From Hymenopus coronatus (Eukaryota; Arthropoda; Insecta; Mantodea; Hymenopodidae): a stretch of 64,000 bases of DNA. The translations under genes and the position numbers were made by a program. Shown piece after piece: positions 35,026 through 46,158 of the stretch; the stretch's first letter is position 1, and every line of letters starts with the position of its first letter. The notes under the pieces were generated by a model, which saw only the letters and a list, made by a program, of their open reading frames with translations, searched no databases and was not told the origin of the DNA. The DNA lies in NCBI GenBank assembly GCA_030762935.1, contig CM060896.1:17041527-17105526 (forward strand), written 5' to 3'.

Positions 35026-35063
35026 TTTTCTCCAAGGATATCCCTTTGAACTCCTCTTTTCAT
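35022..35063 (-). CDS. upstream ORF overlapping the cyclophilin start
   Basis: A minus-strand ATG at 35063-35061 opens a 13-codon frame, [13 protein letters not shown]. Its TGA (35024-35022) overlaps the main start as ATGA. If transcription starts upstream of 35063, this could allow termination-coupled reinitiation or dampen translation. The transcription start is unknown, so this is only a possibility. Confidence 0.4.
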   Translation of the reverse strand: MKRGVQRDILGEK

Positions 35064-35300
35064 TAAATAGCGCTCTCCTGCTTTCCTGTTGTGCACTGCA
35101 ATGTATAGTTGGCTGACTGCATATACCCGCCGTGCAGGCCTGACAATGAACTTATTGGTAATCCGGCCCACCAGTCAGATTTCGCCAGCACATCTGTCCT
35201 CTCCCCTCCTGATTTCCATCCTCTCTGAGATCCCGTTACTCGACAAAGTTACCTGTAATACGATTCTTTGTTGGATATGTAACCACAATTCTGTTTTAAA
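35064..35300 (-). promoter_or_regulatory. presumed cyclophilin promoter region
   Basis: This is the 5' flank of the start codon. It is locally richer in GC and CpG than the surrounding DNA, and the minus strand has a CCAAT word (GGATTACCAATAAGTTC) near 35155. No TATA box at a convincing distance was seen. The assignment rests mainly on position. Confidence 0.35.
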
Positions 35301-35427
35301 CAATATGCCCCAAACAGGTTTACTTCTCTACAATTAACATATAGTGTATTTTACTCAACAATTCATTACAGAGATACAAAAAAGAAAATCGTTTGGAAGA
35401 AGAGAACTGCCTGAATGGACAAAACAT

Positions 35428-35460
35428 AACAAAATAAATAAATAAATAAATAAATAAAAG
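35428..35460 (+). repeat. (AAAT)n microsatellite
   Basis: About six AAAT units, followed shortly by GA and GT runs at 35527-35558. Confidence 0.8.
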
Positions 35461-35627
35461 AGAACAATTTATGTAGGAAATTAGATGAAACTTTAGATGG
35501 TTTAATAGTCTGAAATGGTAAAAGTATGAGAGAGAGAGAGTGTGTGTGTGTATGTGTTATGGAAAATGGGATAAATGATAAAATCAACTAAGCTTGTGTA
35601 TTCAAAACAATCTCAACTCTCTTGTTA

Positions 35628-35745
35628 GGCAACAAAGTGAGAGATGGCTCCGCGGTAAGTATGAGGTTCGCATTCGGGAGGACCTGACTGATTCCCAGAA
35701 ACCACCCGCTCTGAACTCGGGTTTTTGTGGTTTTTGCCTTTTTTT
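35628..35745 (+). repeat. SINE-like segment ending in T-run
   Basis: GAGAGATGGCTCCGCGGTAA, then GAGGTTCGCATTCGGGAGG and a GTTTTTGTGGTTTTTGCC block are reminiscent of a decayed tRNA-derived SINE. It directly meets the T-run and tail of the minus-strand SINE that follows. Confidence 0.35.
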
Positions 35746-35945
35746 TTTTTTTTTTTTTTTGAATCCCCTGTTTACATCCCCCCCCCTAAATTTACTGTAA
35801 GATTACTGATTTTACTGTTCCTTTACACAAACATACACACATTGCACAAACATATAACACCCAAGCCCAAGGCGGGACTCGAACCCACGATCCCCTGCCT
35901 GCCTGCGCCAAGGCGAATGCTGGGGTGATCTATTCTACCACAACT
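35738..35945 (-). repeat. tRNA-derived SINE (minus strand)
   Basis: Reading the minus strand from 35945: TGTGGTAGAATAGATCACCC, then ATCGTGGGTTCGAGTCCCGC (box B GGGTTCGAGTCCC). The body includes GTGTTATATGTTTGTGCAAT, followed by a G-run and an A-tail (T-run 35738-35760). It is a different family from the 10441 and 5722 SINEs. Confidence 0.6.
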
Positions 35946-36047
35946 CTCCTTTCCCTCCATTTCCTGTTTCAGGGTATTTTCAGGTTATGCGGTACCGGAC
36001 AGATGACTCAGTTGCTTAGGTTTGAAAGATTTCTCCCCGTGAACATC

Positions 36048-36085
36048 AGAGAGAGAGAGAGAGCTGTCTCGCTTTCCAGGGTCAC

Positions 36086-36158
<73 letters not shown>

Positions 36159-36215
36159 CTGTCTCGCTTTCCAGGGTCGCTAGAGAGAGAGCTGCCTCGC
36201 TTTCCAGGGTCGCTG
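36048..36215 (+). repeat. compound GA minisatellite
   Basis: A ~31-bp unit, AGCTGTCTCGCTTTCCAGGG plus TCGCT and a GA tail, occurs three times (starts about 36062, 36158 and 36190). The middle GA tract has expanded to about 65 nt (36089-36154). It gives a spurious long arginine/glutamate open frame. Confidence 0.85.
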
Positions 36216-36229
36216 CACTACCCTATAGG

Positions 36230-36703
36230 ATTACTACCTAATAATGCGTGAGTGTTCAAACTATTTACAATGAGATGCAAGCGCAGAGATATCGCAGTAT
36301 AAGGATAGGAGCAAGAGAAGACCATTCACAATGCAGTCGTAAGCGTAAGATGTGTTGGCATGGTTTTCTAGATTCATAAATTATATGCAGATATCTTCCA
36401 AGCACACCACAAATTTCAAATTGAATAGCACAACCAGCAATATCATATCAGAAAATTCACTCAATTAAAAGTGTACCATGTATAATGGGTGCAATCTTAA
36501 CGGAGTGTAGTGACTGATTTCTATTATATCCTAGTCCCCGCGTCGAGATGAACTGCTTGGACTATATAGAGACACTCCTCGGTGGCTCTTACTCCGCCGC
36601 TCGGTTTCGGCCGCCCGTTGATATTACTCCCTTCTCATCTGATCCTCCTGGGGTCTGACGCACAATAAGCCAATGGCTGCAGTGTGGAATCTCCTCCGTA
36701 ATC
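36230..36703. other. no gene recognised
   Basis: Mixed-composition DNA. GC-rich between about 36530 and 36660 but without a recognisable coding or RNA feature. Confidence 0.35.
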
Positions 36704-36930
36704 GCCCGCGCCGTGGCCGAGTGGTTAGACCACTCGTCTCTCACCAAGGCAACCAAGGGTGCGATCCCAGGCAACCGCTTGTGGGATTTGTGGTGGACAA
36801 AACGGCACAGAGGCGGGTTTTCCTTGGTTTTTCCCCGCTATCGCATTCCATCGGTGCTCCATCTTCATTACATGTATCATCGGTGTCATCGCCTGCGGTG
36901 CCACAGTAGTTAAACACTGACAAAAATAAA
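36704..36930 (+). repeat. tRNA-derived SINE, second copy of the class II family
   Basis: GCCGTGGCCGAGTGGTTAGA (box A), GGTGCGATCCC (box B, degraded), GTGGTGGACAAAACGGCACA, then ATCGCATTCCATCGGTGCTC and TAGTTAAACACTGACAAAAA match the minus-strand SINE at 10441-10687 along the whole length. It has more changes and lacks the long A-tail. Confidence 0.8.
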
Positions 36931-37400
36931 TGTTGCGGAATCACACGCACAATGTTCTGTGTTAGGCAATGTTTGCTCTTCAACAGAATGACTGCTGTTA
37001 CACAAGTACAGTGGAGGCCCGTGCAAAAAAATTACTAATGTGCTACAATATTACAAAAATTAACAACAAAACAAATCACAAAGAATATATTAAAATAGAA
37101 CACAGTATTCACTCAGTGACGAAAAGTGAAGTCCATACGTTGCTGTTTTTGTTGTAGAATTTGTCTAAAAGCAGCATCTAAGATCCATTTTTGCAAACTT
37201 ATTTCTTAAAAAATATATAACTTTCTGTATAATAGTACAAATAAAAAGTTGAGTCCGTGATTTTGTTCTAACTTTTCAGGATTTTTCATATACATAAACC
37301 TTTAATTTTATTGTGTGGAAACATTATATAAGCATTATATCTCACTGCAGCTTCAATTTCTGATAGACACAACTGCGAGCAGTAAATAACCAACAATTGC
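36931..37400. other. no gene recognised
   Basis: AT-rich DNA. A 62-codon open stretch at 36969-37157 has no recognisable domain. Confidence 0.35.
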
Positions 37401-37475
37401 TTAATTCAAAATCTTCTCGGGCCAAGTCAAGCCAAGTTATTACCTGGCTAGAAGCCCGAGAAGATTTTGAATTAA
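37401..37475. repeat. perfect 22-bp inverted repeat with 31-nt loop
   Basis: 37401-37422 (beginning TTAATTCAAAATCTTCTCGG) is exactly inverted at 37454-37475. It could form a strong hairpin in DNA or RNA. It may be a transposon end, but no element was identified around it. Confidence 0.85.
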
Positions 37476-37633
37476 CACGTCGCCAGGAAAGCTATAGTTC
37501 TTATTTTAACAATTGCTTATCGCACTCGTTAAATACCTAAGATAGCGAGCACAGCACTTTGTTGCAAGAGGCTGAGCTTCATCTTACACCGCAAACGCAG
37601 AAATAAATAAATACTTAATGTTTAACTTCTAAA

Positions 37634-37988
37634 AAAATCTAACGTGCTCCATTCACATGACTTTCTCTAACTATTCTGCAACAAATTCTCTGACAAAAGC
37701 TTATTCTTCTATCTACTCCTACTAATCAAGACATCTAAACACTAACAGGTAGCCTTATTACTTATCCTCTTGTAAGTACAAGAGAAATATGGGAATACAT
37801 TAGGCTAAAGCGATAATCAAATATTTTAAAAGGTGGTCGCTAAGTGATGGCATTCAAATTCCATACATTTTCCATGGTCATGAGTAAGAAAAAAGAAAAG
37901 AAATAACAGCTTCCCATTTGAGAAAAGTATAAGCATTGGAAAATTTAGAGAAATAACAGGAAAGCTTGATAAGGATTAACTAAAAAAG

Positions 37989-38038
<50 letters not shown>

Positions 38039-38562
38039 GAATTGGACACAAATTCTGTGTTTTAACAATATCTACGGTTTTATTTATTTGTTTATTTATT
38101 TTAGTAACATTTGTCTATCTTTAGACCGGTTTACCGGTTATGCAAAAGTTATCCAGAATGAAGAGATCTTCAGAGATTATTCCTAAAAAAACTCAAGATG
38201 TACATTTAGTTGAAATACACTATGGTATTTTAATTCGTTTAGTCATTTTTGAGAAAATGAAAAATTTCGAAAAATCATCCATGCGAAGGGTTTGAGGTGG
38301 GAGACTTTCTTCAAAATCTTCGTGTCGCATCCTTGGAAGATACTAAAATTAAATACCAAGTTTGATGTTCAAACAACTTTTCGTTCTGGAGTTGCGCTGT
38401 TCACAGACATAGGGTGTTTTTCTAAATTTGGGGGGGGGGGGATTTAGGAAACTTCAAAACAAGTACTTTCGGTGAAATTTCGATATCTAACTTTTGGGTG
38501 GAATGCAATACCTTCTCTACTCAAAATTATGTACATTGTGTGGGTAGAAAAAAATAAAAAAA
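37634..38562 (-). repeat. dispersed 0.9-kb repeat, copy 1, full length
   Basis: Starts with AAAAAAATCTAACGTGCTCC and ends at a decayed GGGTAGAAAAAAATAAAA. It contains a ~55-nt A-run (37982-38036) and a G-run at 38430 where the CA tract should be. Confidence 0.8.
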
Positions 38563-38710
38563 GAAATCAATAGTTTTACATTCATACGACTTTCTCAACG
38601 ATATTTAAACAAGGTGTAAAGCACTGAGGGGTAGGAGAGTAACTCATTCCACTCGGTGTGAAACATTGGCGCATGTCTGTATGTGACGTAATGAGAAACA
38701 GCGCTTTGCC

Positions 38711-38828
38711 TTTTACTTTCTCTACACGTACTATGTACATAGTGTATAGAGAAGGTATTGCATTGCACCCAAAAATTCGATACCGAGATTTACATGTTTT
38801 GGGTCCCCATGAATCCAAAAAAAGGCAT
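38711..38828 (+). repeat. dispersed repeat, copy 2, left end only
   Basis: TTTTACTTTCTCTACACGTA starts the copy. It stops at GGCATTTTT, exactly where copy 3 begins, so copy 3 appears to be inserted at this internal T-run or to have replaced the remainder. Confidence 0.85.
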
Positions 38829-38973
38829 TTTTACTTTCTCTAGCCCCGTATGTACAGTGTATATAGGAATAGAGAAGTATTGTATTTCACCCAAAAATTC
38901 GATACCGAGATTTCACCGGAAATACATGTTTTAGGACCCCATGAGTCCAAAAAAAGCATTTTCAGAAACAGGT

Positions 38974-39007
<34 letters not shown>

Positions 39008-39730
39008 TGTGGACAGCATAGCTTAAAAACAAAAACACTGTTAAATACCAAACTTCGTATTTAAGTTTGGCATCTTCCAAAGATGTGACACGAAGATTTT
39101 CAAGAAAATCCCCCCCCCGCTAACTACCTTTTACATGGAAAAATTTTCGAAAATGTTGTTTTTCTTAAAAATGGCTTTAACGATTTTGATTACCACATAT
39201 TAAAACTATTCCTATCACAAATAAAATGTATAACTTGAATTTTCTAGGAATAGCCTTAAAGACCTGTTTATTCTAGATGAATTTTGCTTTATTTGGTATA
39301 ATTAGCAAACCGTAAGAGATAGACGAAAACCTACTATACAAAAATATAAATCTTGTTAAAATACACAAGTTATGTCATGTAAATTTTATTCGTGGAGCTT
39401 ACTGTTTTCGAGGTATTCCTTGTTATTAGCTTCAGTTGTGAAGTACTTATACTTTTCTCAGATGAGAGTGTCCGTTCTTCTTTTGTTCTACTCCTGGCCA
39501 AACAAGAAGCGATTTGCAATGCCAATCGCATAACGATAGCTTTTAAAACGGTTGACTATCATTTTAGCCTAATGCAGTCCCTTAGTTCCAGTATACTTAT
39601 AAGGAATTAAGTAATAAAATTCTGCTAAAGTTTATCTCGATAAGCGTGGTCTTGAAAGAAGAATTGTCTTTTGTAAGAAGTTTCTTTGTAGAGTAGCTAG
39701 AGAAAGTCATGTGAGTGTGACACATAATAT
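38829..39730 (+). repeat. dispersed repeat, copy 3, full length
   Basis: The left end has the AGAGAA palindrome partner, followed by a (GT)n at 38974-39006. All central blocks are present, and it ends with TAGAGAAAGTCATGTGAGTG and a T-run that leads directly into copy 4. Confidence 0.9.
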
Positions 39731-40622
39731 TTTTTACTTTCTCTACACGTACATGTACATAGAGTATAAAGAAGGTATTGCACTCCACCCAAAAATTCGA
39801 TACCGAGATTTCACCGGAAATACATGTTTTGGGTCCCCCTGAATCCAAAAACAGCATTCTCAGAAAAAGGTACGTGTATGTGTGTACGTGTGTGTGTGTG
39901 TGTGTGTGTGTCTGTGTCTGTGTGCCTGTATGTGTGTCTATGGACAGCATAGCTCAAAAACGAAAAGACCGTTAAATACCAAACTTGGTATTTAAGTTTG
40001 GCATCTTCCAAGAATGCGACACTAAGAACTTCAAGAAAGTCTCCCACCCACAACTACCCTTTACATGGATCTTTTTTCGAAAAGTTTGATTTTCTTAAAA
40101 ATGGCTCTAACAATTTTGATTAAAATATCGTATATTAAAGACATTTACCTGACAAATTAAATGTATATCTTGAATTTTCTGGGAATAGCCTCTGAAGACT
40201 ACTTTCTTCTGGAGGAATTTTGCATAACTGCTAAACCGTAAGAGATGGACAAAACCTTACCACACAAAAAGTATAGAGCATTTTAAACTATACAATTTAT
40301 GTTTCATACATTTTTTTCGTGGAGTTGGTCGTATTTTAGATATTCCTTGTTTTTGATTTCACCTTTAAAATTTATATTTTTCTCATACAGGAATTTGTCA
40401 ACTCTGTCCATATAAACAAAGGAAATTCAGTCATATAGCAACCAGTTTTTGACTATCACTTTAACCTATGGTACTCCCGTATTTCGCTTCTGCTTACAAG
40501 GAAGCAAGTAATAAGACTATTTCTGCTATTTTTTTTTTTCTCGATTAGCATAAAGTAAATAAAAGCATAAACTTTTTAACAATAATTTGTTATTCAGATG
40601 AGGAGAAAGTCATGTGAATCCT
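39731..40622 (+). repeat. dispersed repeat, copy 4, near full length
   Basis: Head-to-tail with copy 3. The left palindrome is clear (TACTTTCTCTACACGTACAT, later AGAGTATAAAGAAGG), (GT)n lies at 39870-39935, and the right end has GAGAAAGTCATGTGAATCC. The last ~12 bp of the consensus are lost. Confidence 0.9.
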
Positions 40623-41060
40623 TCGGTGATATGTTTTATAATGGACAAGTCCACGAATATTTGCTGCTAAGGAATATATAGACCAAAGAAAAAACTAAGT
40701 AGTTGAAATTATTACCTATAAATATAAAATTCCTATTAAGAGGGTGATATACTTTTAATTTAGATTTTTTTTTGTGTGTGTACAAGTACAGGCATTTATA
40801 CAAAGCCTTAATATATGAAAGTTCTGCTCGCAAATGTATATTAATCCACACATTGCCATTAAATGTGATCAACTAATCGAATTTGGAAAACGAATCCTTA
40901 TACAATGATTTAAATAACATCAACCTCTTTCTTTCGAATGTTTTATGTTCATACAATTTGAAGAGCAAGTAATTCCATTTACAGTTCGTGGGAGCATCTA
41001 AAATGGAATGAAAATGATAATTCCAGCGTTTGGAAGCTGACATTCTGTATAAGTTTGTCT
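40623..41060. other. spacer between repeat copies
   Basis: AT-rich DNA without recognised features. Confidence 0.4.
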
Positions 41061-41800
41061 AAAAATCCGATGTGTTCCATTCACATGACTTTCTCTATAT
41101 CTCTGCAACAAATTATTGTTAAAAAAATTATGCTTCTATTTATTTCATACTAATCGAGAAAAAAATCAGCAGAAATAGTCCTTTTACTTGCTTCCTTGTA
41201 GGAGCGAAATAAGGGAGTTCTATTGGTTAAAGTGATAGTCAAAAGTTGGTTGCTATGTGACTGAAGTTCCTTTGTTTGTATGGACAGGAATTTTTAAATT
41301 CATGTATGTGAAAAGTATGTTTTGCTGAAACCAAAAACAAGGAGTATCTCAATAACGATCAATTCCACGAACAAATATATATAAGATAAATTTTGTGTTT
41401 TAAGGTGCTCTACATTTTTGTGTAAGTTTTGTAAGTTTTTGTCCATCTCTTACGGTTTAGCAGTTATTCAAAACTTAGTAAAATTCCTCCAGAATAAAGT
41501 AGTGTTCAGAGGCTATTCTCAGAAAATTCAAGATATACATTTTATTTGTAAGGTAAATATCCTTAATATACGAAAGTTTAATCAAAATCGTTAGAGCCAT
41601 TTTGGAGAAAATAAATTTTTTCGAAAAAAGTTCCAAGTAAAGGGTAGTTTGGGGTGGGGGGATCTTTCTCACAATCTTCGTGTCGTATCCCTGGAAGATA
41701 CTAAACTGAAATACCAAGTTTGATATTTTATCGACTTTTCATTTTTGAGTTTTCGTGTTCACAGACACACGGACACCCATAATCCTTTTTCTGAAAATAT
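41061..41800 (-). repeat. dispersed repeat, copy 5, truncated at the internal T-run
   Basis: Begins AAAAATCCGATGTGTTCC and is complete through the CA region. It ends at CTGAAAATATTTTT, where copy 6 starts in the opposite orientation. Confidence 0.85.
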
Positions 41801-41975
41801 TTTTTACTTTCTCTACACGTACTATGTACATAGTATAGAGAAGGTATTGTAACGCACCCAAAAATTCGATACCGAGATTTCACCGGAAATGCATGTATTG
41901 GGTCCCCCTGAATTCAAAAAGAAAAAAAAAAAAACATTTTGGAGAAAGTTTCACGTATGTGTGTGTGAGTGAGTG

Positions 41976-42013
<38 letters not shown>

Positions 42014-42122
42014 TCTGGACAACATAGCTCAAAAACGAAAAGTCTGTTAAATACCAAGATTGGCATTTAAGTTCAGTATCTTCCAGGGATGCGAAATGAA
42101 GATTTCCAAGAAACCATCCCCC
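41801..42122 (+). repeat. dispersed repeat, copy 6, left third
   Basis: Starts ACTTTCTCTACACGTACTAT, has (GT)n at 41957-42012, and stops inside the CCATCCCCCC block where copy 7 begins. Confidence 0.85.
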
Positions 42123-43022
42123 CAAAAAAATCTGATGTGTTACACTCATATGACTTTCTCTAGCTGCTCTACAAAACTCCTACAAAAGATTATTCTTCTT
42201 TGTACACAATGCTAATCAAGATAAATGTTAGCAGAATGTTATTACTTAGGTCCTTATAAGTAGAAGGGAATAAGGGAATGCACTCTGCTAAAGTGATTGT
42301 CAAATGTTTTAAAAGCTATCGTTATGCGATTATCATTGCAAATCACTTCTTTGCTTGGCCAGGAGTAGAACAAAAGAAAACCAGACACTTCCTGTATGAG
42401 AAAAGTTTAAGTACTTCACAATTGAAACCAATAACAAGGAATATCTCGAAAACGGTTACCTCCACAACAAAAACGTAAAGGACAAAAATCGTGTGTTTTG
42501 TCATGAGGTAAAAGTTTTGTGTAGTACGTTTTTTCTATCTCTTACGGTTTAGCAGTTAAGCAAAATTTGGCCAAATTCATCCAGAATAAAGAGGTCTTCA
42601 GAGGCTATTCCCCAAAAAATCGAGATATACATTTTATTTCGGACATAAATAGCTTTAATATACGGGATTTTAATCAAAATCGTTAGAGCCATTTTTAAGA
42701 AAATCAAATTTTTTTAATTTTTTTCCATGTAAAGGGTAGTTTGTGGTGGGGGGATTTTTTTTGAAAATCTTCGTGTCGCATCCTTGGAGGATACTAAACC
42801 TAAATATCAAGTTTGGTGTTTAACGGTCTTTTTGTTTTGGGGCTATGCTGTCCACACTACACACACACTCACGGACCTTTTTTTAAAAATGCTTTTTTTC
42901 GGACTCAGGGGACCACAAAACATATATTTCCGGTGAAATCTCGATATCGAATTTTGGGGTGCATTACAATATCTTCTCTATCCCTATGTACATTGTACAT
43001 ATGGGGCTAGAGAAAGTAAAAA
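42123..43022 (-). repeat. dispersed repeat, copy 7, full length
   Basis: Begins AAAAAAATCTGATGTGTTAC and ends GGGGCTAGAGAAAGTAAAAA. All family blocks are present, and only a short CA tract remains at about 42855-42870. Confidence 0.9.
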
Positions 43023-43620
43023 ACACTTTACATGGAAAAAGTTAAAAAAGTTTGATTTTCTCAAAAGCTACTCTAGCGATTTTGATTAAAGTACCTTATG
43101 TTTAAGATATTTTTATGACAAACAAAATGCATATCTTGAATTTTCTGGGAGTAGCCTCTGAAGACCTCTTCATTCTGGATGACTTTTGTATAACTGGAAA
43201 TCTATAAGTGATATACAGAAACTTGCTACACAAAAGATGTACAGCTCTTTAAAACACCCAATTTGTCACATACAATTTTTTTTTTTTTTTTTTTTTATCT
43301 GGAGTTGACCAGTTTCGAGATATTTCTTGTAATTGGTTTCAGTTTTAGTCACTTAAAATTTTCTCAAACGGGAAGTCGTCTTTCTTCTCGTTTGTTTATT
43401 CCTGGCAAGAAAAGAGATTGGAATTCCAATTGTTTCACATAGTGATCGGCTTTTAAAGCACGAGATTATCGCTTTAGCTTGTGCATTTTCTTATAAGGAA
43501 GCTAGAAACAAATTCTGCTTAAGTTCATCTTCATTAGCATGATGTAAATAACAGATTAATGATTTGAATGAAATGTTTGTTTACCGAACAGCTAGAGGAC
43601 ATCATGTGAATGGAACACAT
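43023..43620 (+). repeat. dispersed repeat, copy 8, right two-thirds
   Basis: Starts within the CTTTACATGGAAAAAG block and ends GTGAATGGAACACAT. The left part, with palindrome and microsatellite, is missing. Confidence 0.8.
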
Positions 43621-43629
43621 TTCCCCCCC

Positions 43630-43780
43630 CTTTCTACTAACAAGGATTCAAGCAATAAGGACAATTATTTCTGCTAATGTTTATCTCGATTAACATGAAG
43701 AAGACAGAAGAATAAGTTTTTTAACAATAAGTTGTTGCAGAAATGAAGAAAAAGTCATGTGAATGAAACACACCAGATTT
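43630..43780 (+). repeat. dispersed repeat, copy 9, right-end fragment
   Basis: TTTCTACTAACAAGGATTCA to AAAGTCATGTGAATGAAACA and a T-run. It matches only the last ~150 bp of the family. Confidence 0.8.
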
Positions 43781-44456
43781 TTAGAAGAAGGTCCGTGTGT
43801 GTCTGTGGACAGCTAAATGACCGTACTGGGCATTTAAGTTTGGTATCTTACAGGATGTGACACGAAGATTTTCAAGAAAATCCCCTCACCCCAAACAGCC
43901 GTTTACATGGAAACATTTTTGAATATTTTATTTTACCTTAGAAAATGGTTCTAAAGATTTTGATTAAAATACTGCATATTAAATATATTTCATGACAAAT
44001 AAATTGTACATCTTCAATTTTCTGGGAATAATCTCTGAAGATCTATTTATTCTGAATTTTGCATAACTGCATAAACCGTAGGGGATAGACAAAACTCACT
44101 AACGTGAAGTGCAAATCTCGTTAACACACTCAATTTATGTAATATACATTTTTTTCGTGGGGTTGACCGTTTCCGAAATATTCCTTGGAATTGATTTCGG
44201 TTTTAAAATATTTAAAACTTTTCTCATACAGGACTTGTCAACTTCTGGTCATGCAAAGAAACGGATTTCAGTCCCATAACCACCAGCTTTTAGAAGATTT
44301 GACTAATGCTTTAGCCTAGTGTATTCCATTATTTACCTTCTAAATATAAGAAAGCAAGTAATAATACTATTTCTGCTAATGTTCATTTCGAGTAGCATGA
44401 AGTAAATGGAAGATTAAGCTTTTTAACTATACTTTATTACAAAGATGTAGAAAAAT
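43781..44456 (+). repeat. dispersed repeat, copy 10, left end missing
   Basis: Starts at AGAAGAAGGTCCGTGTGTGT, that is, right after the internal T-run where other copies are cut, and runs to the right end near GATGTAGAAAAATC. Confidence 0.8.
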
Positions 44457-45302
44457 CTTATGTTTTCAATTCACATGACTTTCTCTACATCTCTGTAACA
44501 AATTATTGTTAATAAGCTTAATCTTTAATCGAGAAACATTAGCAGAAATAGTCTTATTACTTGCTACCTTGTAGGTAGAAGCGAAAAAAGGGAGTAGCAT
44601 AGGTTAAAGTGATAGTCAAAAGCTGGTTGCTATGAGACTGAAGTTCCTTTGTTTGTATGGACACGGGTTGGCAAATTCCTGTATGAGAAAAGTATGTTTT
44701 TCAATACTGAAACCAAAAACAAGGAATATCTAAAAAACGACCAACTCCACGAAAAAAATGTATATAACATAAATTGTGTGTTTTAACGTGCTCTACGGTT
44801 TTTGTGTGTTAAGTTTTTGTCCAGCTCTTACGGTTTAGTAGTTATGCAAAATTCATCCTAAATAAATTAGTCTTCAGAGGCTATTCCCACAAAATTCAAG
44901 ATACACATTTTATTTGTCAGGTAAAATATCTTTAATATACGATATTTTAATCAAAATAGTTAGAGCCATTTTTGAGAAAATCAAAATTTCCGGAAAAAAG
45001 TTCCATGTAAAGGGTAGTTGTGAGTGGGGGGATTTTCTTGAAAATCTTCGTGTCGCATCCTTGGAAGATACCAAACCTAAATACCAAGTTTTTGAGATAT
45101 GCTGCACACAGACACACACACACACACACACAGACACACACACAGACACACACACACACATGGAAATTTTGCTAAAAATAATTTTTTTGGATTCAGGGTG
45201 TCTTAAAGCATGTATTTCCGGTGAAATCTAGGTATCGAATTTTTGGATGCATTACAATACCTTCTCTATACACTATGTACAGAGCACGTATAGAGAAAGT
45301 AA
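44457..45302 (-). repeat. dispersed repeat, copy 11, near full length
   Basis: Begins TTATGTTTTCAATTCACATG. (CA)n lies at 45110-45160, and it ends ACGTATAGAGAAAGTAAAAA, which leads directly into copy 12. Confidence 0.9.
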
Positions 45303-46158
45303 AAATCTAATGTTTTCCATTCACATGATGTCCTCTAGCTGTACGACAAACACATATTTCATTCAAAAGATTAATCTGTTATCTCCATCATGCTAGTCAA
45401 GATAAGCATAAGCAGAATTAGTCTTATTTCTAGCTTCCTTGTAAGTATGTGGATGGGAAACATAGGCTAAGGGATAGTATCATCCTTTAAAGGACGGTCG
45501 CAATGTGAAACAATTGAAACTCTAATCTCTTTGATTGCCAGGAATAAACAAACGAGAAACGAGAAGAAAGATGTCTTCCCATTTGATAAAAGTTTAAGTG
45601 ACTAAAATTTGAAACCAATAATCCGGAATACCTTGAAAATGGTTAAATCTAAAAAAATGTATATAACATATATTGTATGTTTTAATTAGATCTACATTTT
45701 TTGTGTAGTAAATTTTGTAATCTCTTACGATTTTCAAATTATACAAAAGTCATCCAGAATGAAGAGATCTTCAGAGGCTATTCCCAGAAAATTCAAGATA
45801 TACATTACGTTTGTCATAAAAATATCTTAACATTAAGGTATTTTAATCAAAATTGTTAGAGCCATTTTTTAGAAATTAAAACTTTTCGAAAAATGTTCCA
45901 TGTAAGGGTAGTTGGGGGCGAGGGATTTTCTTAAAAATCTTTGTGCCGCATCCTTGGAAGATATACCAAGTTTGATATTTCTTTTCGTTTTTGAGATATG
46001 CTGCCCACAGACACACACATGGACATTTTAAAGGCCTTTTTTGGGTTCAGGGGGTCTCAAAACACGTATTTTCGATGAAATCTCCGTATCGAATTTTTGG
46101 GTACAATACAATACCATCTCTATACACTATGACATAGTACGTGCAGAGAAAATAAAAA
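45303..46158 (-). repeat. dispersed repeat, copy 12, full length
   Basis: Head-to-tail with copy 11. Begins ATCTAATGTTTTCCATTCAC and ends GTGCAGAGAAAATAAAAAG. Confidence 0.9.

Noticed and set aside
37982..38036. Poly(A) tail of a retrotransposon
   Set aside because: The A-run lies inside a dispersed-repeat copy whose blocks continue on both sides, so it is more likely a local expansion than a tail.
39597..39950. 117-codon minus-strand frame with His-Thr repeats
   Set aside because: Created by the (GT)n tract of the dispersed repeat; treated as non-coding.
41790..41812. Repeat termini as a Mutator- or mariner-type DNA transposon with simple terminal inverted repeats
   Set aside because: The inverted motif is terminal on one side but about 22 nt internal on the other, and no target duplication is visible. 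A rolling-circle type fits better, though this remains unproven.
44910..45231. Overlapping 70-105 codon frames on both strands with Cys-Val or His-Thr runs
   Set aside because: Both are translations of the same CA/GT microsatellite inside repeat copy 11.
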